This document shows positions 42,192 to 52,232 of a stretch of 64,000 nt of DNA, piece after piece. The notes under the pieces were generated by a model. It did no database searches and was not told where the DNA came from. It worked only from the letters and a program-made list of their open reading frames with translations. Where the stretch lies: NCBI RefSeq assembly GCF_002102345.1, contig NZ_LQPP01000047.1, forward strand, positions 62,001-126,000, given 5' to 3'. The position numbers and the translations under genes were made by a program. Within the stretch, counting starts at the first letter, position 1; every line of letters begins with the position of its first letter. This stretch comes from Mycolicibacterium peregrinum. Its GTDB lineage: Bacteria > Actinomycetota > Actinomycetes > Mycobacteriales > Mycobacteriaceae.

Positions 42192-43834
42192 GCCTGAGGT
42201 TCGCCTTCTATGGCCGAGTGAGCACGGAGGACGCTCAAGACCCGGAGGCGAGCCGCAGCTGGCAGAAGCGGCGTGCCATGGACCTGATCACTCCGCACGG
42301 CGGATTCATCGCCGCCGACTACTTCGATGTGGGACAGAGCCGTTCACTGCCGTGGAAGCGCAGGCCAGAGGCGTCACGTCTGCTTGCTGATGTCGCTTGT
42401 CGGGACCGTAGCTTTGATGCCGTAGTGATTGGGGAACCCGCCCGTGCGTTCTACGGGCCGCAGTTCGCGCTCACCTTCCCTGTCCTCACGCACTACGGAG
42501 TTGGCCTGTGGGTACCCGAGGTCGGCGGAGCGGTCGATCCCGGCTCCGAGGCACACGACCTGGTGATGACTCTGTTCGGCGGCATGAGCAAGGGAGAGCG
42601 CGCTCGAATCCAGATGCGCGTCCGTACGGCGATGTCAGCACTCGCGCACGACACCGCCAGATATCTCGGTGGTCGACCACCCTACGGTTACCGGCTCGTC
42701 GATGCCGGCCCGCATCCAAACCCTGCCAAGGCCAATCTTGGGCAGCGGCTTCACCGCCTCGAACCCGACCCCGCGACATCTTCGGTCGTCGAGCGGATCT
42801 ACCGCATGTACGCCGACGGAGCGGGCCTGCGCTATATCGCGCAACGGCTCACCGACGATGGTGTACCGTCACCGAGCCAGTACGACCCGGCACGGAATCG
42901 GCATCGTGACCCACGAGGATGGTCCCATTCGGCGATCCGCGCGATACTCGACAACCCGGCGTACCGCGGTATCCGTGTTTGGGGCAAGCAGGAGAAATAC
43001 GAGGTTCTGGTCAACCCCGATGATGTCGCTGCGGGGTATGAGACTCGTATGCGGTGGCGTGATGAGGCCGACTGGATCGCACCAGAACGCCGCACGCATG
43101 AAGCGCTGATCCGTGACGAACTAGCGCAGGCTGTTCGTCTTCGGATGCAGGCGCGGCGGGGTCCCGGTCTTGTTTGCAGCAGAGAGTCAACAGTGCCATA
43201 TGCACTGCGTGGGCTGCTGTTCTGTGCCGCATGTGGACGGCGGATGCAGGGCGCTGCCCGCGCCGGGAAGCGAACAACACGCATCCTCTACCGTTGTGAG
43301 CTCGGTAAGTCGCGTTCGGTACCCGCGGACCTGAGTGATCACCCGCGCACCGTCTACCTCCGTGAAGATGAGGTGACTGCGCGACTTGACGAATGGATCG
43401 CCACCCTGGCCGATCCGGCCGACTTGGCACGCGGGCAAGACGCGGACCCGGTAGCAGGGGCTGGCTACGCGGCCTTGCGGCGCCAGCTCAGCGAGGCGAA
43501 TGCGAAGGTTGCTGCTCTGGTTACCGCCGTGGAGTCTGGTGTGGCCGTTGAGGATTTGACTGTTGCATTGCGCCGCCGCACCGCCGAGCGCGACGAGCTG
43601 AAGGTCCGTCTTGAGCAAGCGGAGCGACCTCGCGTCATGACTGCCGCACAAATCAGCGAGTTGGTTGAGGAATTGGGCGGGCTGTCAGCAGTGCTTGGTG
43701 AGGCAACCGGGGCGGAACGCGCTCAGGTATACGCAAGCCTGGGCCTGCGCCTCGACTACGACCCGCATCTTCAGCGAGTCACGGCGACTGCCGACTTAAG
43801 TCGTGTCGCCGGACGTGTCCGAGGGGGGACTTGA
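42188..43834 (+). CDS. Large serine recombinase (integrase)
   Basis: A 548-residue site-specific recombinase. The resolvase domain begins FAFYGRVSTEDAQDPEAS with the catalytic Ser at about residue 12; a recombinase domain follows (GGRPPYGYRLVD, GWSHSAIRAILDNPAYRGI). The zinc-ribbon cysteines LLFCAACGRRM and YRCELG and a coiled-coil stretch around residues 425-480 are typical of large serine integrases. It integrates or excises the element. Its GTG start overlaps the small upstream gene, and its final six codons (from about 43816) lie inside the tRNA-Leu gene, so recombination at the tRNA supplies the end of the protein. Confidence 0.93.
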   Translation: MSLRFAFYGRVSTEDAQDPEASRSWQKRRAMDLITPHGGFIAADYFDVGQSRSLPWKRRPEASRLLADVACRDRSFDAVVIGEPARAFYGPQFALTFPVLTHYGVGLWVPEVGGAVDPGSEAHDLVMTLFGGMSKGERARIQMRVRTAMSALAHDTARYLGGRPPYGYRLVDAGPHPNPAKANLGQRLHRLEPDPATSSVVERIYRMYADGAGLRYIAQRLTDDGVPSPSQYDPARNRHRDPRGWSHSAIRAILDNPAYRGIRVWGKQEKYEVLVNPDDVAAGYETRMRWRDEADWIAPERRTHEALIRDELAQAVRLRMQARRGPGLVCSRESTVPYALRGLLFCAACGRRMQGAARAGKRTTRILYRCELGKSRSVPADLSDHPRTVYLREDEVTARLDEWIATLADPADLARGQDADPVAGAGYAALRRQLSEANAKVAALVTAVESGVAVEDLTVALRRRTAERDELKVRLEQAERPRVMTAAQISELVEELGGLSAVLGEATGAERAQVYASLGLRLDYDPHLQRVTATADLSRVAGRVRGGT

Positions 43835-43901
43835 ACCCCCACGCCCGTTAATAGGGCACTAGCACCTCAAGCTAGCGCGTCTGCCATTCCGCCACTCGGA
43901 C
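43816..43901 (-). tRNA. tRNA-Leu(GAG)
   Basis: An 86-base cloverleaf on the minus strand. The acceptor stem is GTCCGAG with CTCGGAC and discriminator A at 43816. The anticodon stem is CTAGC/GCTAG with loop TTGAGGT, giving anticodon GAG (codons CUC/CUU). A long variable arm typical of leucine tRNAs and the T-arm GGGGGTTCAAGTCCCCC are present. CCA is not encoded. It marks the junction between the accessory region and the conserved backbone. Confidence 0.95.
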
Positions 43902-43983
43902 TCGACCGACCACTCGGGGTCGGGCGCCTAAGGTTATCGGATTGAGTGCCGTAGACCCAAACCGGCGTCTCGGTGGTACGAAT

Positions 43984-45324
43984 GTGACTGTGACGGTCCC
44001 CGCTTCCAGCGCGGACGAGGTAGTCGATCTCGTCAGTGCGCTCATCCGATTCGACACCTCCAACACCGGTGACCCGGCCACCACCAAGCCCGAAGCGGAC
44101 TGTGCGGAATGGGTGGCCGACCGCCTTCGTGAGGTCGGTTACACGACCGAATACGTCGAGGCCGGGGCACCCGGCCGCGGCAACGTTTTTGCCCGGCTGC
44201 CCGGCGCCGACCGCTCGCGGGGTGCGCTGATGATCCACGGGCACCTCGACGTGGTTCCGGCCGAGCCCGCCGACTGGAGCGTGCATCCGTTCTCGGGTGC
44301 CGTGAAGGACGGCTATGTCTGGGGCCGCGGCGCGGTGGACATGAAGGACATGGTCGGGATGACCATCGCGGTGGCCCGGCATTTCAAACGGTCCGGCATC
44401 GTCCCGCCCCGCGACCTGGTGTTCGCGTTCGTCTCCGACGAGGAACACGGCGGCACCTACGGAGCCAACTGGCTGGTGGACAACCGGCCCGACCTGTTCG
44501 ATGGCGTGACCGAGGCGATCGGCGAGGTGGGCGGCTTCTCCCTGACCGTGCCCCGCAAGGAAGGCGGGGAGCGTCGGCTGTACCTGATCGAGACCGCCGA
44601 AAAGGGACTGGCCTGGATGCGGCTGACCGCCCGCGGCCGGGCGGGTCACGGCTCGATGGTGCACGACGACAACGCCGTGACCGCCATCGCCGGCGCGGTG
44701 GACCGGTTGGGACGCCACCAGTTCCCGCTGGTGCTCAACCCGGCGGTGGAGGAATTCCTCACCGCGGTGGCCGAGGAGACCGGCTACGACTTCGACGTGA
44801 ACTCGCCGGATCTGGAAGGAACCATCGCCAAACTGGGCGGGGTCGCCCGGATCGTGTCGGCCACGCTGCGCGACACCGCCAACCCGACCATGCTGAAGGC
44901 GGGCTACAAGGCCAACGTCATTCCCGCATCGGCGGAGGCCGTGATCGACTGCCGGGTCCTGCCGGGCCGCAAGGAGGCCTTCGAGCGTGAGGTCGACGAG
45001 TTGATCGGACCCGACGTCACGCGCAGCTGGGAGCGGGACCTGCCGTCGTACGAGACCACGTTCGACGGTGATCTGGTGGACGCGATGAACGCGGCGATCC
45101 TGGCGATGGATCCCGAGGCCCGCACCGTGCCCTACATGATGTCGGGTGGGACGGACGCGAAGTCCTTCCAGCGGTTGGGGATTCGCTGCTTCGGCTTCGC
45201 CCCGCTGCGGCTACCGCCGGACCTGGACTTCGCGGCGCTGTTCCACGGAGTCGACGAGCGGGTGCCGGTGGACGCGCTGCAGTTCGGCGCGGGCGTTCTG
45301 GAACACTTTTTGCGGAACTGCTGA
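43984..45324 (+). CDS. M20 family metallopeptidase (dipeptidase-like; Rv2141c-type)
   Basis: A 446-residue zinc amidohydrolase. Metal-site motifs are [24 protein letters not shown] and FVSDEEHGG, with the GHGSM dimerisation-domain segment and [11 protein letters not shown] near the end. It probably cleaves a dipeptide or N-acyl amino acid. The GTG at 43984 gives a family-like N-terminus; the TTG at 43942 is less likely. It is the first backbone gene after the tRNA and matches the M. tuberculosis gene order. Confidence 0.92.
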   Translation: MTVTVPASSADEVVDLVSALIRFDTSNTGDPATTKPEADCAEWVADRLREVGYTTEYVEAGAPGRGNVFARLPGADRSRGALMIHGHLDVVPAEPADWSVHPFSGAVKDGYVWGRGAVDMKDMVGMTIAVARHFKRSGIVPPRDLVFAFVSDEEHGGTYGANWLVDNRPDLFDGVTEAIGEVGGFSLTVPRKEGGERRLYLIETAEKGLAWMRLTARGRAGHGSMVHDDNAVTAIAGAVDRLGRHQFPLVLNPAVEEFLTAVAEETGYDFDVNSPDLEGTIAKLGGVARIVSATLRDTANPTMLKAGYKANVIPASAEAVIDCRVLPGRKEAFEREVDELIGPDVTRSWERDLPSYETTFDGDLVDAMNAAILAMDPEARTVPYMMSGGTDAKSFQRLGIRCFGFAPLRLPPDLDFAALFHGVDERVPVDALQFGAGVLEHFLRNC

Positions 45325-45359
45325 CCGCACGACGACACGAGCTACGACGAGAGGGAACC

Positions 45360-45884
45360 ATGACCGCATCTCCGTACGACAACCTGCCGAAGCTGCCGAC
45401 GTTCACCCTGACCTCCGAATCGGTCACCGACGGTCAGCCGCTGGCCAACGACCAGGTCAGCGGGATCATGGGAGCCGGCGGTGCAGACGTTTCGCCGCAG
45501 CTGAGCTGGTCGGGATTCCCGGCGGAGACCAAGAGCTTCGCCGTCACGGTGTACGACCCCGACGCGCCGACCGCCTCAGGCTTCTGGCACTGGGCGGTGG
45601 CCGATCTGCCCGCCACGGTGACCGAGCTGCCGGCCGGCGCCGGGGATGGGGGCGACCTGCCCGGTGGCGCCGTCACGCTCACCAATGACGCGAGCCTCAA
45701 GCGCTACCTGGGAGCGGCACCGCCCGCCGGTCACGGCCCGCACCGCTACTACATCGCGGTCCATGCGCTGCCGGTGGAGTCGTTGGAGCTGCCCGAGGGT
45801 GCCACGCCGGCCTACCTGGGCTTCAACCTCTTCGGTCAGGCCATCGCCCGTGCCGTCATCCACGGCACCTACGAGCAGAAGTAG
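45360..45884 (+). CDS. YbhB/YbcL (PEBP) family protein
   Basis: A 174-residue phosphatidylethanolamine-binding-type protein. Family motifs are [36 protein letters not shown] and [14 protein letters not shown]. It has no signal peptide. Members bind small anionic ligands; the cellular role in mycobacteria is unclear. It is 35 bases after the M20 gene with a GAGAGGGA ribosome site. It corresponds to Rv2140c by context. Confidence 0.92.
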   Translation: MTASPYDNLPKLPTFTLTSESVTDGQPLANDQVSGIMGAGGADVSPQLSWSGFPAETKSFAVTVYDPDAPTASGFWHWAVADLPATVTELPAGAGDGGDLPGGAVTLTNDASLKRYLGAAPPAGHGPHRYYIAVHALPVESLELPEGATPAYLGFNLFGQAIARAVIHGTYEQK

Positions 45885-45903
45885 TCCTGCGGGCGCGGCG
45901 GGG

Positions 45904-46968
45904 TCAGCGGGTAGCTGATCCCACCGCGTCGGCCAGCGAAGCGAACCCGCCGGCGTGCAACCGCTCGGCGACGCCGTCGTGGATCTGCTTGGCCCACAAT
46001 CCGCCGCCGTAGATGAACCCCGTGTAGCCCTGGAGAAGCGTCGCCCCGGACGTGATCCGCTCCCACGCGTCGTCGGCGGTCTCGATGCCGCCGACGCTGA
46101 TCAGCACGAGCTTGTCGCCCACCCGCCGGTACAACCGGTGCAGCACCTGCAGCGACCGGTGCGCCACGGGGCGTCCCGAGATTCCGCCGGTGCCCAGGTC
46201 GGCGACACCAGGCGTGGCCAGCCCGTCCCGCGAGATGGTGGTGTTGGTGGCGACAATCCCGGCGAGGCCCAATTCGACAGCCAGATCCGCAATTTCGTCG
46301 ATGTCGGCATCGGAGAGGTCGGGGGCGATCTTGACCAGCACGGGCTTGTGTGTCTCGGCCTTGACCGCGGCAAGGATCGGCCGCAGCGATTCCACCGCCT
46401 GCAGGTCCCGCAGCCCGGGGGTGTTGGGGGAGCTGACGTTGACGACGACATAGGCGGCCAGTGCGCTCACCAGCCGGGTGCTCTCGGCGTAGTCGGCCAC
46501 CGCGTCCTCGGGCGGCGTCACCTTGGTCTTGCCGATGTTCACCCCGATCGGCACGTCGGGGGTGTGCCGGGCCAGCCGGATCGCCAACGCCCCGGCGCCC
46601 TCGTTGTTGAAGCCCATCCGGTTGAGCAGCGCGTGGTCGTCGGGCAGCCGGAACAGCCGCGGTTCGGGGTTGCCCGGCTGTGGTTGCGCCGTCACGGTAC
46701 CGACCTCGGCGTACCCGAAGCCCAGCGCGCCCCAGGTCTGCAGGCCGCGGCCGTCCTTGTCGAACCCGGCGGCCAGCCCCATCGGACCAGGGAACCGCAC
46801 TCCGAACACCGTGCTGGCCAGTACGGGATCGGTGGGCGCCAACCGTCGCTCCAGCGCCCGACGCAGGACGGCGGGACCGGTGACGGTGCGCAGCAGGGTG
46901 AACACCCACAGGTGGATACGTTCCGGCGGCACCAGGAAGAGCGCCCGCCGCAGGGCCGCATAGATCAC
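45904..46968 (-). CDS. pyrD: Quinone-dependent dihydroorotate dehydrogenase PyrD (class 2)
   Basis: A 354-residue membrane-associated flavoprotein that oxidises dihydroorotate to orotate in pyrimidine synthesis, passing electrons to menaquinone. Motifs are [39 protein letters not shown] (with the class 2 catalytic Ser) and [19 protein letters not shown]. The GTG at 46968 follows the pattern [19 protein letters not shown]; open frames extending to 47199 overlap the upstream gene. Its start overlaps the DUF5703 stop. It is convergent with the YbhB gene. Confidence 0.95.
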   Translation of the reverse strand: MIYAALRRALFLVPPERIHLWVFTLLRTVTGPAVLRRALERRLAPTDPVLASTVFGVRFPGPMGLAAGFDKDGRGLQTWGALGFGYAEVGTVTAQPQPGNPEPRLFRLPDDHALLNRMGFNNEGAGALAIRLARHTPDVPIGVNIGKTKVTPPEDAVADYAESTRLVSALAAYVVVNVSSPNTPGLRDLQAVESLRPILAAVKAETHKPVLVKIAPDLSDADIDEIADLAVELGLAGIVATNTTISRDGLATPGVADLGTGGISGRPVAHRSLQVLHRLYRRVGDKLVLISVGGIETADDAWERITSGATLLQGYTGFIYGGGLWAKQIHDGVAERLHAGGFASLADAVGSATR

Positions 46969-47234
46969 AGCGAAGGCGCCTGGGGTGTGCCCGGCATGGA
47001 TGACGCGGATTTCTTGCGGCGCAACAGCACCCGTCGGCTCCCATCTGTGTAGGCCCGCACCCGGGTCAGTTCCCAGCCGCGGTACTCGGCCTCGATCGAC
47101 AAGCGGATCGAGGCGCTGATCCTCGTGACATCCGGCGGCAGCCGCAGCGGAATCCAGTCGTATTCCTCGGAATGGTCCTCGGCGACGACCTTGTCCCATC
47201 CCGGGGGCATGCGGCCCTGCTGGATGGTGGTCAT
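46965..47234 (-). CDS. DUF5703 family protein
   Basis: An 89-residue actinobacterial protein of unknown function ([47 protein letters not shown]). It overlaps both neighbours by 4 bases (lppL upstream and pyrD downstream), so the three are translated as a unit. No catalytic motif is evident. Confidence 0.8.
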   Translation of the reverse strand: MTTIQQGRMPPGWDKVVAEDHSEEYDWIPLRLPPDVTRISASIRLSIEAEYRGWELTRVRAYTDGSRRVLLRRKKSASSMPGTPQAPSL

Positions 47235-48259
47235 GGGCGACCCGACGCGCTACCGATCACCTGAACCCCCGCTCCCGACCCCGACACCACGTAGAGGGTG
47301 TCGGTCTTGTCGTCGTAGGCCAGGGAGTTCGGTTGCTGCACGGTTCGATAACGCACCTTTTCCACCGGTATGCCGGTGGAGAGATCGTAACCAATCACGT
47401 TATTGGTCGCGGTTTGCGACACCCAGGCCAGCTTGTCGGATCCGGCCAGGCCGTAGGGCGCGGCGGGCACCGGGTAACGCTGCCGCATGATCAGAGGATC
47501 TGCGCCGAACACCAGTAGCTCGTCGCCGCGGGTGTCGGCGACGAGAACCCGCCCGCGCGCGTCGGCGGCCAGGGTGGTGGCGCCTTCGCCGGCCCGCAGC
47601 GCCTGCGCGGCCTTGTTCCCGCTGGGGTTGACGGCCGTCACCGACGTCTGGCCGCGGTCCAGAACCACCGCGGTGTTTCCTTGTGTGACAAGCGAATCAA
47701 CTCGCGCGAAGATCTTGAGCTTGGCAGCCACGGTGTGGTCGCTGCCCAAGGTGTAGACCGCTCCGTCGGCGCTGCCCAGGACCGGATTGCCGTCGGCGCG
47801 CAGTGCGATCGCCGTGAAGTCGACGCCCTGTGCGCCGTCGACGTCGATTTTGCTGGGCTTGGCGTCGGAAAGGCCGACCCGGAAGTATCCGCCCCGGGTG
47901 GAGGCCAGGACATCGCCCTTGCCGTCGACGCTGAGCGCGGTGGCCGCGGGCATCAGCGTCACCTCGCGCGCTGCCCGGCCGGCGGCCAGCAGGCTCAGGG
48001 TCGACTGACCTTCGGACGCGGGGGACAGAACGGCCAGTGTGCCGGTTGCTGGGTCGAACACCGCACTCACAGCATGCCCGCGTAATTGCCGGATCTGGCC
48101 GTCCGGTGCGGCGGTGACGGGAGGCGAAACCGCAGCTTGAGCGGGCTCGATGGTGGGCGGCGGGGCGTCGGCGGGGTTGGACGTGCAGCCCGCGGTGAGC
48201 AGCAGGGCCAGCGCAACGAGGCCGGCGCGAACTGGCTGACCTGCAAGGATTGGGCGCAA
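47231..48259 (-). CDS. lppL: Lipoprotein LppL
   Basis: A 342-residue exported lipoprotein. The signal sequence ends in lipobox LLTAGC (Cys25). The mature part is a series of beta-propeller-like repeats (for example [17 protein letters not shown] and [14 protein letters not shown]). It is expected to be anchored on the outer face of the membrane. The function is unknown. It lies directly upstream of DUF5703-pyrD, as lppL does next to pyrD in M. tuberculosis. Confidence 0.85.
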   Translation of the reverse strand: MRPILAGQPVRAGLVALALLLTAGCTSNPADAPPPTIEPAQAAVSPPVTAAPDGQIRQLRGHAVSAVFDPATGTLAVLSPASEGQSTLSLLAAGRAAREVTLMPAATALSVDGKGDVLASTRGGYFRVGLSDAKPSKIDVDGAQGVDFTAIALRADGNPVLGSADGAVYTLGSDHTVAAKLKIFARVDSLVTQGNTAVVLDRGQTSVTAVNPSGNKAAQALRAGEGATTLAADARGRVLVADTRGDELLVFGADPLIMRQRYPVPAAPYGLAGSDKLAWVSQTATNNVIGYDLSTGIPVEKVRYRTVQQPNSLAYDDKTDTLYVVSGSGAGVQVIGSASGRP

Positions 48260-48382
48260 CGGAGGGCTCTCGGTCGGAATCGGATGGTCGGTGACGTGCA
48301 GGAATCCAGTCTAGGCATGGCGCTGGATCTGAAGTGGTCGCGTCTGCAACCATCGCGGCATAAGTAGAGGTATGGTTCGACC

Positions 48383-48694
48383 ATGACCCTCGCCGCAGAC
48401 CGGGAACTGGGTAACCGAGAGTTTGCTATGGAGGACATTTCCACTGGTGTACACGCCAGTGGGTTTGGCCAAGTTGGCGATGGCCGGAGTTTTTCTTTCC
48501 ACATCGAACGTCAGCAGCTCGTGATCGAGGTCTACCGTCCGCGGCTGTCCGGCCCCGTTCCGGTCGAGGACGATGTGGTGGCGATGGCCACCCGCAAACT
48601 GACCGACATCGACCTGTCTGACGAACGCAGCCTCTCGGCAACGGTCCGAGACGCGGTGGCCGACGCGCAACGGGTTTCGCGCGCCACTCGCTGA
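48383..48694 (+). CDS. Conserved mycobacterial hypothetical protein (Rv2137c-like by position)
   Basis: A 103-residue protein of unknown function ([45 protein letters not shown]). An internal ATG at 48428 could be the real start and gives an 88-residue product. It lies divergent from lppL across 123 bases and upstream of uppP, the place of Rv2137c in M. tuberculosis. No motif suggests a reaction. Confidence 0.7.
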   Translation: MTLAADRELGNREFAMEDISTGVHASGFGQVGDGRSFSFHIERQQLVIEVYRPRLSGPVPVEDDVVAMATRKLTDIDLSDERSLSATVRDAVADAQRVSRATR

Positions 48695-48749
48695 CGCATC
48701 TCACTGCCCGCGTCACGGTACGGTCGTCGGCGTGACTGACGTCGGTGCC

Positions 48750-49580
48750 ATGTCCTGGCTGCAAGTGGTTGTTTTGTCGATTGTCCAGGGGCTCACCGAG
48801 TTTCTGCCGGTCTCGTCCTCGGGACACCTCGCCATCACGTCCCGGGTGTTCTTCGACGACGACGCGGGCGCGTCGTTCACAGCGGTCACCCAGCTGGGCA
48901 CCGAGCTGGCGGTGCTGGTGTACTTCGCCAGGGATATCGGCCGGATCATCAAGGCCTGGTTCGCGGGGCTGGCCAATGCGGCTTACCGGTCCTCCGACTA
49001 CTGGCTGGGGTGGTGGGTGATCATCGGCAGCATTCCGATCGGAGTGTTCGGCCTGCTGTTCAAGGATGAAATCCGTACCGGCGCACGGAATCTGTGGCTG
49101 GTCGCCTCGGCGCTGATCGTGTTCTCGGCAGTGATCGCCGCGGCCGAGTATTACGGCAGGCAGGTTCGCCGCGTCGAGCAGCTGACCTGGCGTGACAGCA
49201 TCATTGTCGGCCTGGCCCAGTGCCTGGCCCTGGTGCCGGGGGTCTCCCGCTCGGGCGCGACCATCAGCGCCGGGCTCTTCCTCGGCATGGAGCGCGAGCT
49301 GGCTGCCCGGTTCGGCTTCCTGCTCGCGATCCCCGCGGTGTTCGCCTCCGGCATCTTCTCGCTGCCCGATGCCTTCCACCCGGCCGGAGATGGAATGAGC
49401 GCCAGCGGCGCCCAACTACTGGTGGCCACCGTGATCGCGTTCGTCGTCGGCTTCGCGGCCATCGCCTGGTTCCTGAAATTCCTGGTGTCGCACAGCATGT
49501 ACTGGTTCGTCGGCTACCGGGTGGTGCTGGGTGTGGTGGTGCTGGCCCTGCTGGGTACCGGGGTGGTCGCAGCGCAGTGA
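48750..49580 (+). CDS. uppP: Undecaprenyl-diphosphatase UppP (BacA)
   Basis: A 276-residue integral membrane enzyme that recycles undecaprenyl (decaprenyl) diphosphate for cell-wall synthesis. Signatures are [18 protein letters not shown] at the N-terminus and [13 protein letters not shown] in the second half. About seven to eight hydrophobic helices are visible. The ATG at 48750 (MSWLQ) matches the usual start; a GTG at 48732 would add six residues. Confidence 0.95.
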   Translation: MSWLQVVVLSIVQGLTEFLPVSSSGHLAITSRVFFDDDAGASFTAVTQLGTELAVLVYFARDIGRIIKAWFAGLANAAYRSSDYWLGWWVIIGSIPIGVFGLLFKDEIRTGARNLWLVASALIVFSAVIAAAEYYGRQVRRVEQLTWRDSIIVGLAQCLALVPGVSRSGATISAGLFLGMERELAARFGFLLAIPAVFASGIFSLPDAFHPAGDGMSASGAQLLVATVIAFVVGFAAIAWFLKFLVSHSMYWFVGYRVVLGVVVLALLGTGVVAAQ

Positions 49581-49634
49581 TCCCGACCGTGCAAGCTGAA
49601 CCGTGACCGACGAGCGCTGGCGCAAGGAGCCGAT

Positions 49635-50306
49635 ATGACCGTGATCCTGTTGAGGCACGGCCGCTCGACCTCGAACACCGCGCACACCCTGGCGGGGCGG
49701 AGCGAGGGCGTCGACCTCGACGAGCGCGGTACCGAACAGGCCGCCGGCCTCGTCGCGCGCATCGGGGAGCTGCCGGTGACCGCGATCGTGCACTCTCCGC
49801 TGCTGCGTTGCGTGCGCACCGTGGCGCCGCTGGCCGAGGCGCTGTCCCTGGAGCCCGTCGTCGACGAACGGCTGACCGAGGTGGACTACGGCAGCTGGAC
49901 CGGGCGCGCCATCGGCGAACTGGTGAAGGAACCCCTGTGGTCGGTGGTCCAGCAGCAGCCCAGCGCGGCGGTGTTCCCCGAGGGTGAGGGGCTGGCCCAG
50001 GTTCAGGCCCGGGCCGTCGCCGCGGTGCGCGAACGCGACCGCGCGTTGGCCGAGAAGCACGGTGCCGACGTGCTGTGGCTGGCCTGCACGCACGGCGATG
50101 TGATCAAGGCGGTGCTTGCCGACGCGTTGGGTGTGCATCTGGACGGGTTCCAGCGCATCACCGCCGATCCGGCATCGATGAGCGTGATCCGCTACACCGA
50201 ACTGCGCCCGTTCGTGATGCACATCAACCACACCGGCACGCAATTGAGCGCCGGGCTTGCCGCCAAACCTGCCACCGACGCCGTGGTGGGTGGGTCCACC
50301 AACTGA
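49635..50306 (+). CDS. Histidine phosphatase family protein (phosphoglycerate-mutase-like)
   Basis: A 223-residue phosphatase with phospho-His motif LLRHGRSTSN (His8), SPLLRCVRT, DYGSWTGRAI and the second catalytic His in CTHGDVIKA. The variant LRHGRS is shared by actinobacterial MSMEG_4193-type members. The physiological substrate is unknown. An AAGGAGC site precedes the ATG. It is followed closely by the DUF3090 and SCO1664-type genes, a conserved trio. Confidence 0.9.
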   Translation: MTVILLRHGRSTSNTAHTLAGRSEGVDLDERGTEQAAGLVARIGELPVTAIVHSPLLRCVRTVAPLAEALSLEPVVDERLTEVDYGSWTGRAIGELVKEPLWSVVQQQPSAAVFPEGEGLAQVQARAVAAVRERDRALAEKHGADVLWLACTHGDVIKAVLADALGVHLDGFQRITADPASMSVIRYTELRPFVMHINHTGTQLSAGLAAKPATDAVVGGSTN

Positions 50307-50341
50307 CCCGCGGTACCGATACCGGTATTTTGGAAGGTGCC

Positions 50342-50929
50342 ATGGCCCGCGCAATTCACGTCTTCCGTACTCCCGACCGTTTCGTGGCCGGGACCGTCGG
50401 CCAACCCGGTAACCGAACTTTCTACCTGCAAGCTGTTCACGACAAGCGGGTGATCTCGGTGATCTTGGAGAAGCAGCAGGTCGCGGTGCTGGCCGAACGC
50501 ATCGCCGCCTTGTTGACCGAGATCAACCGCCGCTTCGGCACACCGATCCCGCCCGACACCGGTGAGGTCAGCGACCTGCTGCCCCTGGTCACTCCCGTCG
50601 ACGCCGAGTTCCGGGTCGGCACGATGGGGCTGGGCTGGGATTCGGAAGCGCAGACCGTGGTCGTCGAGCTGCTGGCGGTCTCTGAAGGCGAGTTCGATGC
50701 CTCGGTGGTCCTCGACGATGCGGAGGACGGCCCCGACGCGGTGCGCGTGTTCCTCAGCCCGGAGTCGGCCCGGGAGTTCGCCACCCGATCCAACCGGGTG
50801 ATCTCGGCCGGACGCCCGCCCTGCCCGCTGTGTGATGAGCCACTGGATCCCGACGGCCACATCTGTGTGCGTACCAACGGCTATCGACGCGGTGAGGTGG
50901 CCGGGTCCGAAGATGACGCAGATTCCTAG
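50342..50929 (+). CDS. DUF3090 family protein
   Basis: A 195-residue actinobacterial protein of unknown function. The N-terminus is IHVFRTPDRFVAGTVGQPGN, and a probable zinc-binding segment near the C-terminus reads CPLCDEPLDPDGHIC. The ATG at 50342 is chosen; longer frames overlap the phosphatase. Its last 17 bases overlap the next gene. The trio with a histidine phosphatase and an SCO1664-type kinase-like protein is conserved and suggests a shared pathway. Confidence 0.9.
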   Translation: MARAIHVFRTPDRFVAGTVGQPGNRTFYLQAVHDKRVISVILEKQQVAVLAERIAALLTEINRRFGTPIPPDTGEVSDLLPLVTPVDAEFRVGTMGLGWDSEAQTVVVELLAVSEGEFDASVVLDDAEDGPDAVRVFLSPESAREFATRSNRVISAGRPPCPLCDEPLDPDGHICVRTNGYRRGEVAGSEDDADS

Positions 50930-51749
50930 CCCCGATCTGGATCCCGACCCCGACGACGACGCGGTCCTGGCCGACGGTGAGTTGACGGTGATCGGCCGCA
51001 TCCGGTCGGCCAGCAACGCCACCTTCCTGTGTGAGGCCAACCTGGGTGCGCGGCAGGTGCACTGCGTGTACAAGCCGATCCGCGGTGAAGCGCCGCTCTG
51101 GGATTTCCCCGATGGCACCTTGGCCGGCCGTGAGCTGGGCGCCTACCTGGTATCGGCCGCATTGGGTTGGAATGTCGTGCCCCGCACCATTATTCGTGAC
51201 GGTCCGGCCGGTCCGGGCATGCTGCAGCTGTGGGTGGACCAGCCAGGCGATCAGGTGGGGGACGAGCCCGATTCCGGCCCGGACCTGGTGGACCTGTTGC
51301 CGGCCGGGCACCTGCCGCCGGGCTTCCTGCCCATCCTGCAGGCCTACGACTACGCCGGCGACGAGGTGACGCTGGTGCACGCAGACGATCCGCGACTGTT
51401 CCGGATGGCCGTGTTCGACGTGCTGATCAACAACGCCGACCGCAAGGGCGGCCACATCCTGGCCGGCCTCGACGGCGCGGTGTACGGCGTCGACCACGGG
51501 GTGAGCCTGCACGTCGAGGACAAGCTGCGGACCGTGCTGTGGGGCTGGGCCGGCAAGCCCGTCGACGACGAGACTCTGGCCGACGTCACCGCGCTGCGGG
51601 ACGGGTTCGGCGACCTGGCAGAGCAGCTGTGCGCACACATCACCGACGCCGAGATCACCGCTCTGCGCTCCAGAATCGTTGGGCTACTGCGCAATCCGGT
51701 GATGCCGACACCGGATCGGCATCGCCCGATCCCGTGGCCGGCGTTCTAG
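50913..51749 (+). CDS. SCO1664 family protein (kinase-like fold)
   Basis: A 278-residue protein related to PI3/4-kinase-like or HipA-like folds. A nucleotide-site-like set of residues is visible: VHCVYKPIRGEAPLWDFP, VFDVLINNADRKGGHIL and GVDHGVSLHVEDKLRTVLWGW (split here), resembling catalytic and metal loops. Substrate unknown. The ATG at 50913 overlaps the DUF3090 gene, which supports co-translation. Confidence 0.88.
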   Translation: MTQIPSPDLDPDPDDDAVLADGELTVIGRIRSASNATFLCEANLGARQVHCVYKPIRGEAPLWDFPDGTLAGRELGAYLVSAALGWNVVPRTIIRDGPAGPGMLQLWVDQPGDQVGDEPDSGPDLVDLLPAGHLPPGFLPILQAYDYAGDEVTLVHADDPRLFRMAVFDVLINNADRKGGHILAGLDGAVYGVDHGVSLHVEDKLRTVLWGWAGKPVDDETLADVTALRDGFGDLAEQLCAHITDAEITALRSRIVGLLRNPVMPTPDRHRPIPWPAF

Positions 51750-51756
51750 CGCGCCG

Positions 51757-52164
51757 CTAGCGGGCGCGCCCGAACCCTTCGAACGGATTCCAGGACTGAC
51801 TGCCGCGCACGACGTGCAGGTAGTAGGCGTAGTTCGCGGTGGACATCGCCAATGCCCCGACACCGATGCTGATGGCCCGGCCGATCGAGTCGCTGACGTC
51901 GAGCACGATCAGCACCGCCGCCACTGCGATGGTCAACCCCAGCAGCGCCAATCCCTTGCGCCACATACCTTTGACGAAGAAGTAGATCGGCCCGAACAGG
52001 AACGCCAGGATGTTCGACGTGAGCCGCAGCTTGGCCATGAAGCTGAGGTTGCGGTACGCGGCCTTGGCCTCGGGGCTCGAACTCGGCAGGCCGTAGGTGT
52101 GGAAGAAGTCGAACTTCCAACGCCACGAGTCGGACAGGTTATCGACGGGGGTCTGCTCGGTCAT
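51757..52164 (-). CDS. DUF2628-type membrane protein
   Basis: A 135-residue protein with hydrophobic segments near residues 52-65 and 70-112 ([20 protein letters not shown] then [17 protein letters not shown]). The cytoplasmic N-terminus reads [19 protein letters not shown], and the tail has [14 protein letters not shown]. It resembles small DUF2628 proteins of unknown function. It is convergent with the SCO1664-type gene and divergent from cysQ. Confidence 0.75.
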   Translation of the reverse strand: MTEQTPVDNLSDSWRWKFDFFHTYGLPSSSPEAKAAYRNLSFMAKLRLTSNILAFLFGPIYFFVKGMWRKGLALLGLTIAVAAVLIVLDVSDSIGRAISIGVGALAMSTANYAYYLHVVRGSQSWNPFEGFGRAR

Positions 52165-52232
52165 CGCCCGACCTTAACGGCACAACCGGCCCCGCCAGCA
52201 CATCGACCTGGCATGCCACCGATACTGGTCGG

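Larger units (their letters stand above)
36545..43834. mobile_element. Actinomycete integrative and conjugative element (AICE-type) next to tRNA-Leu
   Basis: The set and order HD protein, NUDIX, HTH-DUF5919, SCO3933-like protein, FtsK/TraSA translocase, RepSA-like initiator, small basic protein and integrase is the pSAM2-type AICE plan. It combines rolling-circle replication with single-protein DNA translocation. The integrase here is a serine recombinase instead of the usual tyrosine type. The right end lies in the 3' end of tRNA-Leu. The left end is not fixed; 36545 is simply the first gene. All core genes look intact. Confidence 0.75.

Noticed and set aside
45955-47052. A 365-codon plus-strand frame across pyrD
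   Set aside because: pyrD on the minus strand carries all class 2 motifs; the plus-strand frame has none.
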